A stretch of DNA of 64,000 nt from JBPEWY01 sp052032225 (GCA_052032225.1 JBPEWY010000013.1:1-64000), one strand, 5' to 3'; shown: positions 1 through 10,995, counted from the stretch's first letter. A program made the numbers and translations. Notes: generated from the letters alone by a model not told the origin.

Positions 1-10
1 AGGGCTTTTT

Positions 11-1237
11 TTATTCGTTGGTTTCTTCTTCCTCTGTAATAATCTCTGGATAGAGAAAATTATTGTAAGGAAATCTGGTTACATGTATTTTTCTAACTTC
101 TTTATAAACTCTGTTTCTAAACTGCTCTAAGTTTTCTTTGTTAAGTGCCGAAATAAACAATACATTATCGCCCAGTTTATTCATCCAGGTTTGTTTCCAG
201 TCTTTTAACGTAAAATGGCGTTTGGTTTTTTCGGTAACTAAATCATCTTCATCTATTTCATCATGTGTGTACTGGTCTATTTTATTAAACACCATTATAG
301 TAGGCTTGTTAATGCTGTTTATTTCTGCTAAAATATTATTTACAGACTCTATATGTTCTTCAAAATTAGGATGAGATATATCTACCACATGAAGCAATAA
401 ATCGGCTTCTCTAACCTCATCTAACGTGCTTTTAAAACTTTCAACCAGTTGTGTAGGGAGTTTTCTAATAAATCCAACCGTATCACTTAACAAAAAGGGA
501 AGGTTGCCAATCACCACTTTTCTAACAGTGGTATCTAATGTTGCAAACAGCTTGTTTTCTGCAAAAACGTTGCTTTTACTAATTACGTTCATTAGGGTAG
601 ATTTCCCTACGTTGGTATATCCAACAAGCGCCACACGTACCAACGAGCCCCTATTGCCTCGCTGGGTTTCCATTTGCTTATCTATTTTCTGAAGTTTCTT
701 TTTAAGCAAAGCAATGCGGTCTCTAACAATACGGCGGTCTGTTTCTATTTCTGTTTCACCGGGACCACGCATTCCTATACCACCACGTTGGCGCTCAAGG
801 TGAGTCCAAAGTCCTGTAAGTCTTGGTAATAAATATTCGTATTGAGCAAGCTCTACTTGTGTTCTTGCATAGCTGGTTTGTGCTCGTTGTGCAAAAATGT
901 CTAAAATAAGTCCGGTTCTGTCTAAAATTTTACAACGAAGCAGTTTTTCTATATTGTTTTGTTGCGCTGGAGAAAGCTCATCATCAAAAATAACCGTTCC
1001 TACATTATGCTCTTTAACAAAGGTCTCTACCTCTTTCATTTTACCAGAGCCAATATAGGTTTTAGGGTTGGGAGTATCTACACGTTGTATAAATCGCTTT
1101 ATAACTTCACCACCGGCAGTATAGGTTAAAAACTCAAGCTCATCTAAATATTCGTTTACCTTTTCTTGACTTTGCTCTTTGTTTATAACCCCAATTAACA
1201 CTGCTTTTTCATAATCTATCGTCTTCTTCTCAAGCAT
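11..1237 (-). CDS. hflX: GTPase HflX
   Basis: Ribosome-associated GTPase of the HflX family, known to bind the 50S subunit and split or rescue stalled ribosomes. The 408-residue protein has the glycine-rich HflX N-terminal domain (GGIGMRGPGETEIE at 152-165) followed by a G domain: P-loop GYTNVGKS at 206-213, DTVG at 252-255 and NKID at 318-321. Length is normal for the family. The ATG start lies about 16 nt below a TACCTTTG promoter element on the minus strand. The stop codon is 10 bases from the window edge, and the A-run plus GCCCT after it looks like half of a terminator cut by the edge. It is transcribed divergently from the next gene. Confidence 0.95.
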   Translation of the reverse strand: MLEKKTIDYEKAVLIGVINKEQSQEKVNEYLDELEFLTYTAGGEVIKRFIQRVDTPNPKTYIGSGKMKEVETFVKEHNVGTVIFDDELSPAQQNNIEKLLRCKILDRTGLILDIFAQRAQTSYARTQVELAQYEYLLPRLTGLWTHLERQRGGIGMRGPGETEIETDRRIVRDRIALLKKKLQKIDKQMETQRGNRGSLVRVALVGYTNVGKSTLMNVISKSNVFAENKLFATLDTTVRKVVIGNLPFLLSDTVGFIRKLPTQLVESFKSTLDEVREADLLLHVVDISHPNFEEHIESVNNILAEINSINKPTIMVFNKIDQYTHDEIDEDDLVTEKTKRHFTLKDWKQTWMNKLGDNVLFISALNKENLEQFRNRVYKEVRKIHVTRFPYNNFLYPEIITEEEETNE

Positions 1238-1253
1238 AGTAATAAATTAATTG

Positions 1254-1261
1254 CAAAGGTA
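1254..1261 (-). promoter_or_regulatory. Bacteroidota -7 element for hflX
   Basis: Reads TACCTTTG on the minus strand, an exact match to TAnnTTTG, 16 nt above the hflX ATG. No convincing -33 TTG is visible. Confidence 0.6.
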
Positions 1262-1319
1262 AAAAATAAGATTTTGTTTTTGGTTTTGTATTTTTAACGT
1301 AATCCACACAAACTACTTC

Positions 1320-2315
1320 ATGAATTTATCGTTTTTTAACAAACCCAAACCTGTAGTTCAGTTAGATAATAAAATTTTTACGGTTGCTTTTTACAATCTC
1401 GAGAATTTATTTGACACAGAAGACGACCCAACTATTTTAGACGATGATTTTACGCCTTCCGGTAAAAAGAAATGGAATAAAAAAAGGTACGAAAAGAAAA
1501 TACATAAACTGGGTAAGGCCATTGCTAATATTGCTTTTGATAGTGCAAAAAAACCACCCTCTTTGGTAGGTATAGCCGAAGTAGAAAACAAACGTGTTAT
1601 AGCCGATTTGGTTGCCTCTAAAGCCTTACGAAAACATAATTTTGGATGGGTGCACTTTAACTCTCCTGATGAGCGAGGTATAGATACAGCACTACTGTAT
1701 TGTAAAAAACATTTTAAGGTAAACACCACAGAGGTACATACGGTTTTGGTGTATAATGAAGAAGGCGAGCGCGATTATACGAGAGATATTTTAGAAGTGT
1801 CGGGCTGGTTAAACGGAGCAATGTTACACATTTTGGTTAACCATTGGCCATCAAGAAGACAAGGAGCAGAAGCCACATCATATAAAAGGATAACTGCAGC
1901 TAAGAAGGTTGTAGATATTGTTAACAACATAAAAGAGAAAGATACGAATGCTCATATTATTGTTATGGGCGATTTTAACGATGATCCTTTTTCTGAAAGC
2001 ATACAAACATTGGTAAATGATGCAGGTTTGTTTAACCCAATGCAAACCATTTTAAACCCCTACAAACGCGGTAGTCTAAACCATAAAGGGAATTGGAATT
2101 TGTTTGATCAGATAATGTTTACCGATAATTTTTTACAAAACAAATCCGGCAAACTTTCATTTGCACATGCTGATATTTTTGATAAGCGTTTTTTATCTGA
2201 ATGGAAAGGCAAATACAAAGGTAATCCGTTTAGAACCTATGTAGGAAAAAAATATTTAGGTGGTTATAGTGATCATTTTCCGGTATACGTACAATTACAC
2301 CGAAATACTTTTTAA
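1320..2315 (+). CDS. endonuclease/exonuclease/phosphatase family protein
   Basis: EEP-fold phosphoesterase of 331 residues. Visible family motifs, in order: the N-terminal FYNLENLFD, the metal-binding glutamate in GIAEVENK, NHWPSRR, the catalytic GDFNDDP and the terminal SDHFPV. Members cleave phosphodiester bonds in nucleic acids or phospholipids, or act on other phosphate esters; the substrate cannot be told here. There is no signal peptide, so it is probably cytoplasmic. It ends 2 bp before the stop of the convergent exonuclease gene. Confidence 0.88.
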   Translation: MNLSFFNKPKPVVQLDNKIFTVAFYNLENLFDTEDDPTILDDDFTPSGKKKWNKKRYEKKIHKLGKAIANIAFDSAKKPPSLVGIAEVENKRVIADLVASKALRKHNFGWVHFNSPDERGIDTALLYCKKHFKVNTTEVHTVLVYNEEGERDYTRDILEVSGWLNGAMLHILVNHWPSRRQGAEATSYKRITAAKKVVDIVNNIKEKDTNAHIIVMGDFNDDPFSESIQTLVNDAGLFNPMQTILNPYKRGSLNHKGNWNLFDQIMFTDNFLQNKSGKLSFAHADIFDKRFLSEWKGKYKGNPFRTYVGKKYLGGYSDHFPVYVQLHRNTF

Positions 2316-2317
2316 TA

Positions 2318-3031
2318 CTACACGCTTAAAATTTCAGAATCATCTAAAATATCTTCACCTCTAAAGCGCAAAAATATTTGAGCAACAGCAATCACATCGC
2401 GCTCACAATATTGTATAATTGCATCTAAGTCTTCGTTTTCGTAAAAGGTATCTCTAACCATACTACCATCTATATCTTCTTTGGGCGACGGAATGTTAAG
2501 TACATTAGTAAGTAGTTTTAATGAAGTATAATGTTTGTAATCACCAAATTTCCATAACTCAAGTGTATCTAAATGTGGCACATCCCATGGTTTTTTACCA
2601 AATAAATTTAGTTTACCGGGTAAAGACACTCCATTAATAATCATTCGTCGAGCAATAAAAGGGAAGTCAAACTCCTTACCATTATGAGCGCATAGCAAAT
2701 GGTATGGTTTATTAAAATAGCTCTCAATGAGGTTTTTAAATTCTAACAAAATCGTTTTCTCGTCCCCGTGAAACGATGTAACTCTAAATTGTCTTTGATC
2801 GCCTTTTAACACAAAAAAACCGGCCGAAATACAGATAATTTTACCAAATTCTGCCCAAATCCCGGCACGTTCGTAAAATTCTTCCGGGGTATAATCTTCT
2901 TTACGTTGGTAGGCTGTTTTCTGTTCCCACAAAAGTTTTTTTTCATCGGTTAGTGCTGCAAACTCTTTGCTTTCAGGAACCGTTTCTATATCTATAAATA
3001 AAATGTGCTCTAGGTTAAGTTTTTGTAACAT
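2318..3031 (-). CDS. DnaQ-like 3'-5' exonuclease
   Basis: Predicted DEDD-superfamily exonuclease (PolB-like/RNase_H_2 type), 237 residues. Exo I is DIE at 14-16, Exo II lies around HNGKEFD at 116-122, and Exo III is YCERD at 208-212, giving the YxxxD (DEDDy) pattern. It probably acts in DNA repair or maturation; there is no polymerase domain. It is the last gene of a leftward run with the alkylguanine methyltransferase (40 bp upstream) and the CorC-like gene, which fits a repair context but does not prove one. Confidence 0.85.
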   Translation of the reverse strand: MLQKLNLEHILFIDIETVPESKEFAALTDEKKLLWEQKTAYQRKEDYTPEEFYERAGIWAEFGKIICISAGFFVLKGDQRQFRVTSFHGDEKTILLEFKNLIESYFNKPYHLLCAHNGKEFDFPFIARRMIINGVSLPGKLNLFGKKPWDVPHLDTLELWKFGDYKHYTSLKLLTNVLNIPSPKEDIDGSMVRDTFYENEDLDAIIQYCERDVIAVAQIFLRFRGEDILDDSEILSV

Positions 3032-3071
3032 AGCTTAATTTGTAAGAAAGCACTTAAATATAGTTAAATTT

Positions 3072-3551
3072 TTAAAATAGTGTTTGTTGTTTATGCGGAC
3101 TTTCGTGTTCTAACAGCCATTTTTTACGCCAAATGCCTCCTGCATAACCTGTTAGGTCTCCATTACTGCCAATTACCCTATGGCATGGTATAACAATCCA
3201 TAACGGGTTTTTACCATTTGCTGCAGCCACTGCTCTAATTGCTTTAGGATCTCCTAAGCGCTTAGAAAGGGTAAGATACGAAATGGTTGTACCAAACGGT
3301 ATATTTTGTAATTCTTGCCAAACTTTTTGTTGGAAACTTGTGCCTTGCGGATTAAGATTTAAAGAAAATGTTTTTCGTGTACCCAAAAAATACTCATTTA
3401 ATTGGTAAACGGCATCGGTTAAAACATCGGGTATAACATCTGTTACCACAGTTCTAGAAGCACTGTTTAAAATGGTAATACTTTGTAAACCATCTTTATT
3501 GCCAATTAATTTAGCAATTCCTAATGGTGTATGTATGTAGGCCTCTTCCAT
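3072..3551 (-). CDS. ogt: methylated-DNA--[protein]-cysteine S-methyltransferase
   Basis: Suicide DNA repair protein that moves the alkyl group from O6-methylguanine to its own cysteine. The 159-residue protein carries the diagnostic IPCHRVIG with acceptor C123, and upstream the helix-turn-helix DNA-binding segment (FGTTISYLTLSKRLG to AVAAANGKNP). It is of Ogt-type size with no Ada regulatory domain. Its start lies 5 bp after the stop of the CNNM/CorC-like gene, so the two are probably co-transcribed. Confidence 0.93.
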   Translation of the reverse strand: MEEAYIHTPLGIAKLIGNKDGLQSITILNSASRTVVTDVIPDVLTDAVYQLNEYFLGTRKTFSLNLNPQGTSFQQKVWQELQNIPFGTTISYLTLSKRLGDPKAIRAVAAANGKNPLWIVIPCHRVIGSNGDLTGYAGGIWRKKWLLEHESPHKQQTLF

Positions 3552-3556
3552 GATGT

Positions 3557-4615
3557 TTACTCGTCTAAAAGGCCAAGGCGTTTTGCTCTATCTTCCCATC
3601 TTTTACGTGCGAGAGCTTGCATATCTTCTACATTATCACTTTCATCCATTATTTCTAAACCTAAAAGAGTTTCAATAACATCTTCCATAGTTACCAAACC
3701 ACTAATGGCGCCAAACTCATCTACAACTAATGCCATATGGTTTTTAGTTTCTACAAGTTGCTCAAACAGTTTAGGAATTGGTAAGCTTCTTGGAACTAAA
3801 ATTACGTTGCGTTTAATTTCAGATAAGGGTTTTTTACCATTACCGTTTATAATTTCTTGTAATACTTCGTTTTTTAAAACCAAACCGGTAATGTTGTCTC
3901 TTACATCTTGGTAAATGGGGATTCTAGAAAATCGCAAAGTTTGGTTTTTATCAAAAAACTCTTGAATTGTTTGATTTTCCGGAGCCATTTTAATTACGGT
4001 TCTGGGAGTCATAACATCTTTTGCTAAAATCTCATCAAATTTTAGCAAGTTTTTAATTACGGTACTCTCAGATCCTTGAAAAACACCTTCTTCTTCTGCT
4101 ATTTCAGCCATTGCCGAAAAGTCTTCACGACTTAACACGCTTCCGTGATGTGCTTTACCAAAGAGTTTTGTAAACCATTGCATTATCCAAATAATGCCGG
4201 TCCATTTAAAAAAGAAAATTAAACCATTAAGTAAAATGGTAGCTGATCGAGCTAGTTGTTTCCAGTAGGTAGCACCAATTGTTTTTGGGATAATTTCTGA
4301 AACTACTAAAATTAAAAAAGTCATAACCGACGAGACAATCATAATGGCATTATTACCATTGCCAAAAACCTTTTCGGCTTGCACCCCCACTAAGATAGCA
4401 CCAACGGTATGCGCAATAGTGTTAAGTGTTAAGATAGCGATTAAAGGCTTGTCTACATCTTTTTTAAGCAATTCTAAAGCGTTTGCATACGATTTACCTT
4501 CTTGCTTTTTAACATTTATAAAAGTAGGTGTAACACTCAACAATACAGCCTCTAAAATAGAGCATATGAAAGAAAAAAGAATCGAAATTAATGCATAAAA
4601 CACCAATAAACCCAT
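3557..4615 (-). CDS. CNNM/CorC-family hemolysin-like membrane protein
   Basis: 352 residues with an N-terminal DUF21 transmembrane domain (about three or four membrane helices in residues 1-160) and a C-terminal CBS pair that includes VMTPRT and GAISGLVTMEDVIETLLG. The family includes magnesium and cobalt efflux proteins (CorC/MpfA-like); the 'hemolysin' label is historical. The CorC_HlyC C-terminal domain appears absent or short, as the protein ends soon after the second CBS motif. It is first of a tight run with the methyltransferase and exonuclease genes. Confidence 0.88.
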   Translation of the reverse strand: MGLLVFYALISILFSFICSILEAVLLSVTPTFINVKKQEGKSYANALELLKKDVDKPLIAILTLNTIAHTVGAILVGVQAEKVFGNGNNAIMIVSSVMTFLILVVSEIIPKTIGATYWKQLARSATILLNGLIFFFKWTGIIWIMQWFTKLFGKAHHGSVLSREDFSAMAEIAEEEGVFQGSESTVIKNLLKFDEILAKDVMTPRTVIKMAPENQTIQEFFDKNQTLRFSRIPIYQDVRDNITGLVLKNEVLQEIINGNGKKPLSEIKRNVILVPRSLPIPKLFEQLVETKNHMALVVDEFGAISGLVTMEDVIETLLGLEIMDESDNVEDMQALARKRWEDRAKRLGLLDE

Positions 4616-4653
4616 AGCAAATTTTTAATTGGTTTAAATGTAGCAATTATTTA

Positions 4654-5967
4654 CTAATTACTTGTATGTAATAAGGCTTTGTAAAACACCTGCTGTAAAG
4701 CCGGACGCAAATTTAACTCGTATAATTTTCTGTGTGATCTGTACGGGTAAACCCTATTAGACAAGAGCACAAATACCAATTGGTATTTTGGGTCTGCCCA
4801 AACAAAAGTCCCTGTAAAACCTGCATGGCCAAAACTTTCCGGACTAACCTCTGGTGCAGGGTAGGCTTTTTGCAAAGGCAATGTATCATTATTAATTAGA
4901 GGCTTATCAAAGCCTAAACCTCTTCTGTTCTTGTTTTCCGGAAACTGTATTTTGGTAAATGCTTTAACGGTTTGCTCTTTTAAATACCGTTTGGTATTAT
5001 ACTTGCCGTATTGAACGTACATAATCATAATTTTAGCCACATCTTGTGCATTGCCAAACAATCCTGCATTACCAGATAAGCCGCCCATAAGTGCTGCATT
5101 TTCATCGTGCACCCAACCTTTTACAAGAGTATTTCTAAAAAGAGTGTCTATTTCTGTAGGAACAACATGTTTTAACAGCCCTTTCTGTGCCGGATTGTAA
5201 ACTAATGTATTACACCCTAAAGGCTTATAGAAATTTTCGGTTATATAATTTTCGTAAGATTTTCCGGTAAGATTCTCTATTAGCTTAGGGTATATTAAAA
5301 AGCTCAAACCAGAATATTTGTATTCTTTGTTTTTGCTAACCTTAGAGCGTTTTATTTTCCTATAAATTTTTTTGTTAAAGCGTTTGCTTACAAATAAGTT
5401 AGTATAAGCTTGTAATGGGAAGTTTTTATGTTTATAGGGCCTAATAAAACGTTTTTTAAATCTTTTTTTGGGTTTAACTTTTTTTGCAAAAACAATATAC
5501 GGTTCAAGCCCAGCCTGATGCGCCAGAATTTCTCTTAGTGTTAACTGCTTTTTGTTTTTTTTGTGTTTCCAGGAAGGCCAATAGGTACTAAACGGAACAT
5601 CTAAGTTAAGTTTTCCCTCTTCATATAGTTTCATTAAAGCAGGTAACGGACCCAAAATTTTGGTAACAGAAGCTAAGTCGTACAAATCTGTTTTTAAAAC
5701 AGGCCTAATGCTATCGTAGGTATGATAACCATAAGTTTCAAAAAAAACTACTTCCCCTTTGTAAGCAACAAGTAATTGAGCTCCGGGGAATGCTTTTTCT
5801 TTTATTCCTAAGGTTATAAGTGAATCTACCTTTTTGTAAATAAATACGGTGTCTAAGCCGACTTGGTTTAAAGTGGTGTACTTTAAATTGTTTTCTTGTG
5901 AAAAAGCTGTAAATGCTAAAAGACCGGTTATAAAACTAACAAGAACATATTTATGTAGTAAACTCAT
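4654..5967 (-). CDS. secreted serine hydrolase, class C beta-lactamase fold
   Basis: 437 residues with a signal peptide ending near AFSQ (residue 24). The beta-lactamase/DD-peptidase motifs are SVTK at 100-103 (nucleophile S100), YSG at 218-220 in the YxN place, and HAG in GHAGFTGT near the C-terminus. It is likely a periplasmic or secreted esterase or peptidase; true beta-lactamase activity is not implied. A very basic stretch around residues 164-215 is unusual for the family. It starts 25 bp after hemB on the same strand, so it may be read through from the heme operon. Confidence 0.86.
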   Translation of the reverse strand: MSLLHKYVLVSFITGLLAFTAFSQENNLKYTTLNQVGLDTVFIYKKVDSLITLGIKEKAFPGAQLLVAYKGEVVFFETYGYHTYDSIRPVLKTDLYDLASVTKILGPLPALMKLYEEGKLNLDVPFSTYWPSWKHKKNKKQLTLREILAHQAGLEPYIVFAKKVKPKKRFKKRFIRPYKHKNFPLQAYTNLFVSKRFNKKIYRKIKRSKVSKNKEYKYSGLSFLIYPKLIENLTGKSYENYITENFYKPLGCNTLVYNPAQKGLLKHVVPTEIDTLFRNTLVKGWVHDENAALMGGLSGNAGLFGNAQDVAKIMIMYVQYGKYNTKRYLKEQTVKAFTKIQFPENKNRRGLGFDKPLINNDTLPLQKAYPAPEVSPESFGHAGFTGTFVWADPKYQLVFVLLSNRVYPYRSHRKLYELNLRPALQQVFYKALLHTSN

Positions 5968-5992
5968 AGAATAACAGAAGTATTCTATAAAA

Positions 5993-6994
<1,002 letters not shown>

Positions 6995-7897
6995 TTAAAC
7001 CCAATCTTTAGGTTGTTTTAATACTGCTAAAAGCTTTGCTTCTTCTGTGTTTGGTGCAGGCTCATAATTGTACACCCACTGTACGTGTGGTGGAAGGCTC
7101 ATAAGAATACTTTCTATTCGGCCATTAGTTTTAAGACCAAATAAAGTTCCTTTATCATGAACAAGGTTAAACTCTACATATCTGCCTCTTCTAATTTCTT
7201 GCCAATTTCTGTGGTCTTGATTATAAGGAATATTTTTTCGGCGCTCTACAATTGGCAAGTAGGCATTTAAAAAACTATTACCTACTTCTGTTACAAAACT
7301 GTACCATTGCTCTATAGAAAAATCTGAAGTAGGTCTGCAATAATCAAAAAACAATCCTCCTACACCACGAGCTTCATTACGATGTGTGTTATAAAAATAC
7401 TCGTCGCACCTTTTTTTGTAGGTATTGTAAAATGATGTATTATGCTTATCGCAAGCAGTTTTACAAGTTTGATGAAAATGAATTACATCTTCTTCAAAAA
7501 GATAATACGGAGTTAAGTCTTGTCCGCCACCAAACCACTGGTCTACAAGCTCTCCTTTATCATCATACAACTCAAAATAACGCCAATTAGCATGAACAGT
7601 GGGCACCATAGGGCTAACCGGATGTAAAACCAAGCTCAGCCCACAAGCAAAAAAATTACCATGAGAAACGTTAAAATGTTTTTGCAATGACTCCGGAAGT
7701 TCACCATGAACAGCCGAAATATTTACACCGCCTTTTTCAAAAACAGCTCCGTTTTGTATTACACGTGTACGGCCTCCACCTCCTTCTGCACGCTCCCATA
7801 AATCTTCTTTAAAAGCAGCTTTGCCATCTACCTTTTCTAAAGCAGTTGTTATGGTGTCTTGAAGCTGTTGTATGTAGTTGTAAAACTTATTTTTCAT
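6995..7897 (-). CDS. hemF: oxygen-dependent coproporphyrinogen III oxidase
   Basis: Aerobic enzyme that decarboxylates coproporphyrinogen III to protoporphyrinogen IX using O2. The 300-residue sequence is typical of HemF throughout (WERAEGGGGRTRV, HANWRYFE, WFGGGQDLTPYY, YCRPTSDFS, RRGRYVEFNLVHD). No radical-SAM HemN is seen in this window. Its start overlaps the stop of the DUF6973 gene by 11 nt, which suggests translational coupling. Confidence 0.97.
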   Translation of the reverse strand: MKNKFYNYIQQLQDTITTALEKVDGKAAFKEDLWERAEGGGGRTRVIQNGAVFEKGGVNISAVHGELPESLQKHFNVSHGNFFACGLSLVLHPVSPMVPTVHANWRYFELYDDKGELVDQWFGGGQDLTPYYLFEEDVIHFHQTCKTACDKHNTSFYNTYKKRCDEYFYNTHRNEARGVGGLFFDYCRPTSDFSIEQWYSFVTEVGNSFLNAYLPIVERRKNIPYNQDHRNWQEIRRGRYVEFNLVHDKGTLFGLKTNGRIESILMSLPPHVQWVYNYEPAPNTEEAKLLAVLKQPKDWV

Positions 7898-8399
7898 GGT
7901 CTTCTATTAAATATACCAATTGGTTTTTTGCTGCTTCTATTTCTTGTATGCTTGTTACCAATTTACTGTTTTCTAACTCTTGTTGTAATATGGTAATAAA
8001 ATTGTATTCACTTAAGGGCCAGTTTTCTAAAATCATTTTTTTTATAATAGCTCTTCCTATAGCATTGTTATGCAAATCCATAGCCCTTTCTAAAGCATTA
8101 TTGGGCGAAAAGGTTTCGTGCCAATCTGTTATTTTTTTTGCCCAATCAAGTGCCTTATTCAAATTATTTTTTTTGGTAAGACACTCTTTGGTTATTAGCA
8201 TATTCCAGAGGGCATGCCTAAATGCATTGGCTTTTGTATTAATGTGGTGTTTTTTTGGGTACAATTTGTTAGCAATGCGCAAGCAATCTAAAGTTGCTTT
8301 TATTGTAGGGTACATTTTAAGCGGATGTTTTAAAAAAACACCGGCAAGCTTTAACAAATGTGTAAATTGTAACGAGAAAATCAGGTTTTTTACTCCCAT
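7887..8399 (-). CDS. DUF6973-like protein of unknown function inside the heme operon
   Basis: 170 residues with no assigned function. The conserved-looking pieces NAFRHALWN, DWHE and AMDLHNNAIGR match the signature I associate with DUF6973. Their His, Asp and Glu residues could form a metal or hydrolase site. Basic N-terminal half; no signal peptide or membrane helix is clear. It lies 6 bp after hemE and overlaps hemF by 11 nt, so it must be co-transcribed with heme genes. That suggests, but does not show, an accessory role in tetrapyrrole metabolism. Confidence 0.8.
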   Translation of the reverse strand: MGVKNLIFSLQFTHLLKLAGVFLKHPLKMYPTIKATLDCLRIANKLYPKKHHINTKANAFRHALWNMLITKECLTKKNNLNKALDWAKKITDWHETFSPNNALERAMDLHNNAIGRAIIKKMILENWPLSEYNFITILQQELENSKLVTSIQEIEAAKNQLVYLIEDHEK

Positions 8400-8405
8400 T
8401 CTTCT

Positions 8406-9431
8406 CTAAGCATTATATGATACTACTGCATCTACAAAAGCCTTAGCATGATCTACCGGAATGTTAGGCAGAATACCGTGCCCAAGGTTTACAATGTATT
8501 TATCTTTTCCGAATTCATCAATCATAGTATGCACCATTTTTTTAATGGTTTCCGGAGGAGATAAAAGTCTGGCAGGATCAAAATTTCCTTGAAGCGTGAT
8601 GTTGCCTCCCGTTAAGTAACGAGCATTTTTTGGAGAGCATGTCCAATCTACTCCTAAGGCCGAAGCATTAGATTTTGCCATTTCCGGTAAAGCAAACCAG
8701 CAGCCTTTTGCAAAAGCAATCACCGGGACATCATCTTTTAAAGCCTCTATAATTTGATTGATGTATTGCCATGAAAACTCTTGGTAATCTGTGGGCGATA
8801 ACATTCCTCCCCACGAATCAAATATTTGAACTGCATTAACACCTGCTTTAACCTTTGCTTTTAAGTAGGCAATGGTAGTATTGGTTATTTTTTGTAAAAG
8901 CTCGTGTGCTAACTCAGGGTGTGTAAAACAGAAAGCCTTAGCTTTATCAAACGTTTTGCTTCCTTGCCCTTGTACTACATAACATAAGATTGTCCATGGA
9001 GAACCGGCAAATCCAATAAGCGGAACACTGTTGTTTAAAAGCTCTTTAGTTGCCTTAATGGCTTGCATTACATAGTTTAGAGCATCGTTTACATCGGGCT
9101 CTATAACGGTTTCTAAAGCTTTTTTACTGTCTATTGGGTTAGGAATATAGGGGCCAAAGTTAGGTTTCATTTGCACCTCTATATTCATGGCTTGCGGGAT
9201 TACTAAAATATCGCTAAACAAAATTGCAGCATCAAGATCAAAGCGTCTTAAAGGTTGTACTGTAATTTCGCTGGCCAATTCTGGTGTTTGGCAACGAGTA
9301 AAAAAATCATACTTTTCTCTAAGGGCCATGAATTCGGGTAAATATCTGCCCGCCTGACGCATCATCCAAACCGGAGGTCTGTTTACAGTTTCTCCTTTTA
9401 AAGCTCTTAAAAATAAATCGTTCTTTATCAT
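8406..9431 (-). CDS. hemE: uroporphyrinogen decarboxylase
   Basis: Decarboxylates the four acetate side chains of uroporphyrinogen III to give coproporphyrinogen III. 341 residues, normal length. The N-terminal signature [16 protein letters not shown] and the second signature around GFAGSPWTI are intact. It overlaps the end of hemD by 4 nt (ATGA arrangement). Confidence 0.97.
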   Translation of the reverse strand: MIKNDLFLRALKGETVNRPPVWMMRQAGRYLPEFMALREKYDFFTRCQTPELASEITVQPLRRFDLDAAILFSDILVIPQAMNIEVQMKPNFGPYIPNPIDSKKALETVIEPDVNDALNYVMQAIKATKELLNNSVPLIGFAGSPWTILCYVVQGQGSKTFDKAKAFCFTHPELAHELLQKITNTTIAYLKAKVKAGVNAVQIFDSWGGMLSPTDYQEFSWQYINQIIEALKDDVPVIAFAKGCWFALPEMAKSNASALGVDWTCSPKNARYLTGGNITLQGNFDPARLLSPPETIKKMVHTMIDEFGKDKYIVNLGHGILPNIPVDHAKAFVDAVVSYNA

Positions 9432-10087
9432 TTTTTAACTTGTTTGGCAGCTTCTATTAGTACATCTTCTATGGTAGGTTCTGCTGCAATTGCTATATGT
9501 TGTGTATGTTTTTTTGCTTCGTTAGCAGTTGTTGTGCCTATACATACAGCCATGGTATTGTTTAGGTTATTGCAAGAAGTATAACTTTGGACACCGCTGG
9601 GGCTGTAAAATAGCACAACATCAAAATGCTGTTTAAAAGTTTTAGGATGTAATTTGGTGGTATACACTTGCTGCTCTTTAAAACTAATATTATGTTTTTG
9701 TAAGGTGTCCGGCAACTCTGGTCGCCTCATATTACCACATAGTAATAAAAATGATTTATCACTATGATTATTTACAATAATTTTAGCTAACTCTTCGGCA
9801 TAATTAGCATACGCTACAATTTTTTGATTGTTTTTTTCTAGTAGCTCTTTAGTTTTCTGACCCACACAAAAAATATTGTAAGGTGTTGTTAAGTATTGTT
9901 TTGCGTATGCTTTTAAATAGGCTAAGGCACCATTTTTACTGGTTATAATAATGTTTTCGTACTTATCTGAAAGCACAAACGGTAGTAACGATACATTTAT
10001 GGCATCGTAAGTAGTAAGCGTAATATTTTTGTTTTTTAATAAATTTTTTTGAAGCGGGGTTAATATTTTAGTAGACAGAACATTCAT
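9428..10087 (-). CDS. hemD: uroporphyrinogen-III synthase
   Basis: Cyclises hydroxymethylbilane with inversion of ring D to uroporphyrinogen III. 219 residues. HemD is poorly conserved; the call rests on the two-domain alternation, features such as [13 protein letters not shown] and [13 protein letters not shown], the family's usual length, and the position between hemC (2 bp upstream) and hemE (4-nt overlap). Confidence 0.92.
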   Translation of the reverse strand: MNVLSTKILTPLQKNLLKNKNITLTTYDAINVSLLPFVLSDKYENIIITSKNGALAYLKAYAKQYLTTPYNIFCVGQKTKELLEKNNQKIVAYANYAEELAKIIVNNHSDKSFLLLCGNMRRPELPDTLQKHNISFKEQQVYTTKLHPKTFKQHFDVVLFYSPSGVQSYTSCNNLNNTMAVCIGTTTANEAKKHTQHIAIAAEPTIEDVLIEAAKQVKK

Positions 10088-10089
10088 GG

Positions 10090-10995
10090 CTATTGGTTTT
10101 GTAATTCGTTCATAATTTCATTTCCTCCATTTGCTAAAACTTCTTCTGCACATTGTTTGCCAAAGTTTGTATAAGCCTGTAACGGTGTGTGTTTGTTTAT
10201 AGTTACTTTCTTTTTACCATCAACACTTAATAGTACTCCTTTAAAGTAAAGCACATTGTTTTTTATGGTAGCTTCTGCACCAATGGGAGCAGTACAACCA
10301 CCTTCTAAAGTTTGTAAAAAATCACGCTCTACTTGGGTACAAATAGCGGTATTTATATGGTTTAATTTACTAAGTGCTTCTAAACAATAAGAATCTTTTT
10401 CTAGTGCTACAACCATCATAGCACCTTGCGCCGGAGCAGGAATCATCCAGTCTAACGCTACATAATTTTTTGGTAAAATATTAATGCGCTCTAATCCTGC
10501 TTTTGCAAAAATAGCACCCAGCCAATTACTATTACTTAGTTTTTGTAATCTGGTGTTTACGTTACCTCTTAAATTTACAACTTGATGGTTTGGGTACTTG
10601 TTAAGCCATTGCGCTTTTCTGCGTAAACTACCGGTTGCAATGACAGCGTTCTCGGGAATATTTTGATGCTCTTTTAAAACTAAAATATCTTGATTAGAGG
10701 CTCGTTCTAAAACGGCAGCTTGTACAATGCCTTTAGGTAGCTTAGTAGGAACATCTTTCATAGAGTGCACGGCTATATCTACAGTACCGTTTAGCATTGC
10801 TATATCTAGTGTTTTAGTAAAAATGCCTGTTATACCTAACTCATATAATGGCTTGTTAAGCTCTAAATCACCATCAGATTTAACAGGAACAAGTTGTGTA
10901 GCGTACCCTAAGCGTTCTAGCTGGTTTTGTACGGTTTTGGCTTGCCAAAGTGCGAGCTCACTATCTCTAGTGCCTATGCGAATGATTTTATGCAT
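10090..10995 (-). CDS. hemC: hydroxymethylbilane synthase (porphobilinogen deaminase)
   Basis: Polymerises four porphobilinogens to hydroxymethylbilane. 301 residues; GTRDSELALWQA at the N-terminus, HSMKDVPT near 77-84, and the dipyrromethane cofactor cysteine C234 in LEGGCTAPIGA. It overlaps the end of hemA by 8 nt. Confidence 0.97.
   Translation of the reverse strand: MHKIIRIGTRDSELALWQAKTVQNQLERLGYATQLVPVKSDGDLELNKPLYELGITGIFTKTLDIAMLNGTVDIAVHSMKDVPTKLPKGIVQAAVLERASNQDILVLKEHQNIPENAVIATGSLRRKAQWLNKYPNHQVVNLRGNVNTRLQKLSNSNWLGAIFAKAGLERINILPKNYVALDWMIPAPAQGAMMVVALEKDSYCLEALSKLNHINTAICTQVERDFLQTLEGGCTAPIGAEATIKNNVLYFKGVLLSVDGKKKVTINKHTPLQAYTNFGKQCAEEVLANGGNEIMNELQNQ

Noticed and set aside
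7846..8409. 187-codon plus-strand frame opposite the DUF6973 gene
   Set aside because: It is a mirror of the coding frame on the other strand, cysteine- and phenylalanine-rich without any domain; the minus-strand gene fits the operon.
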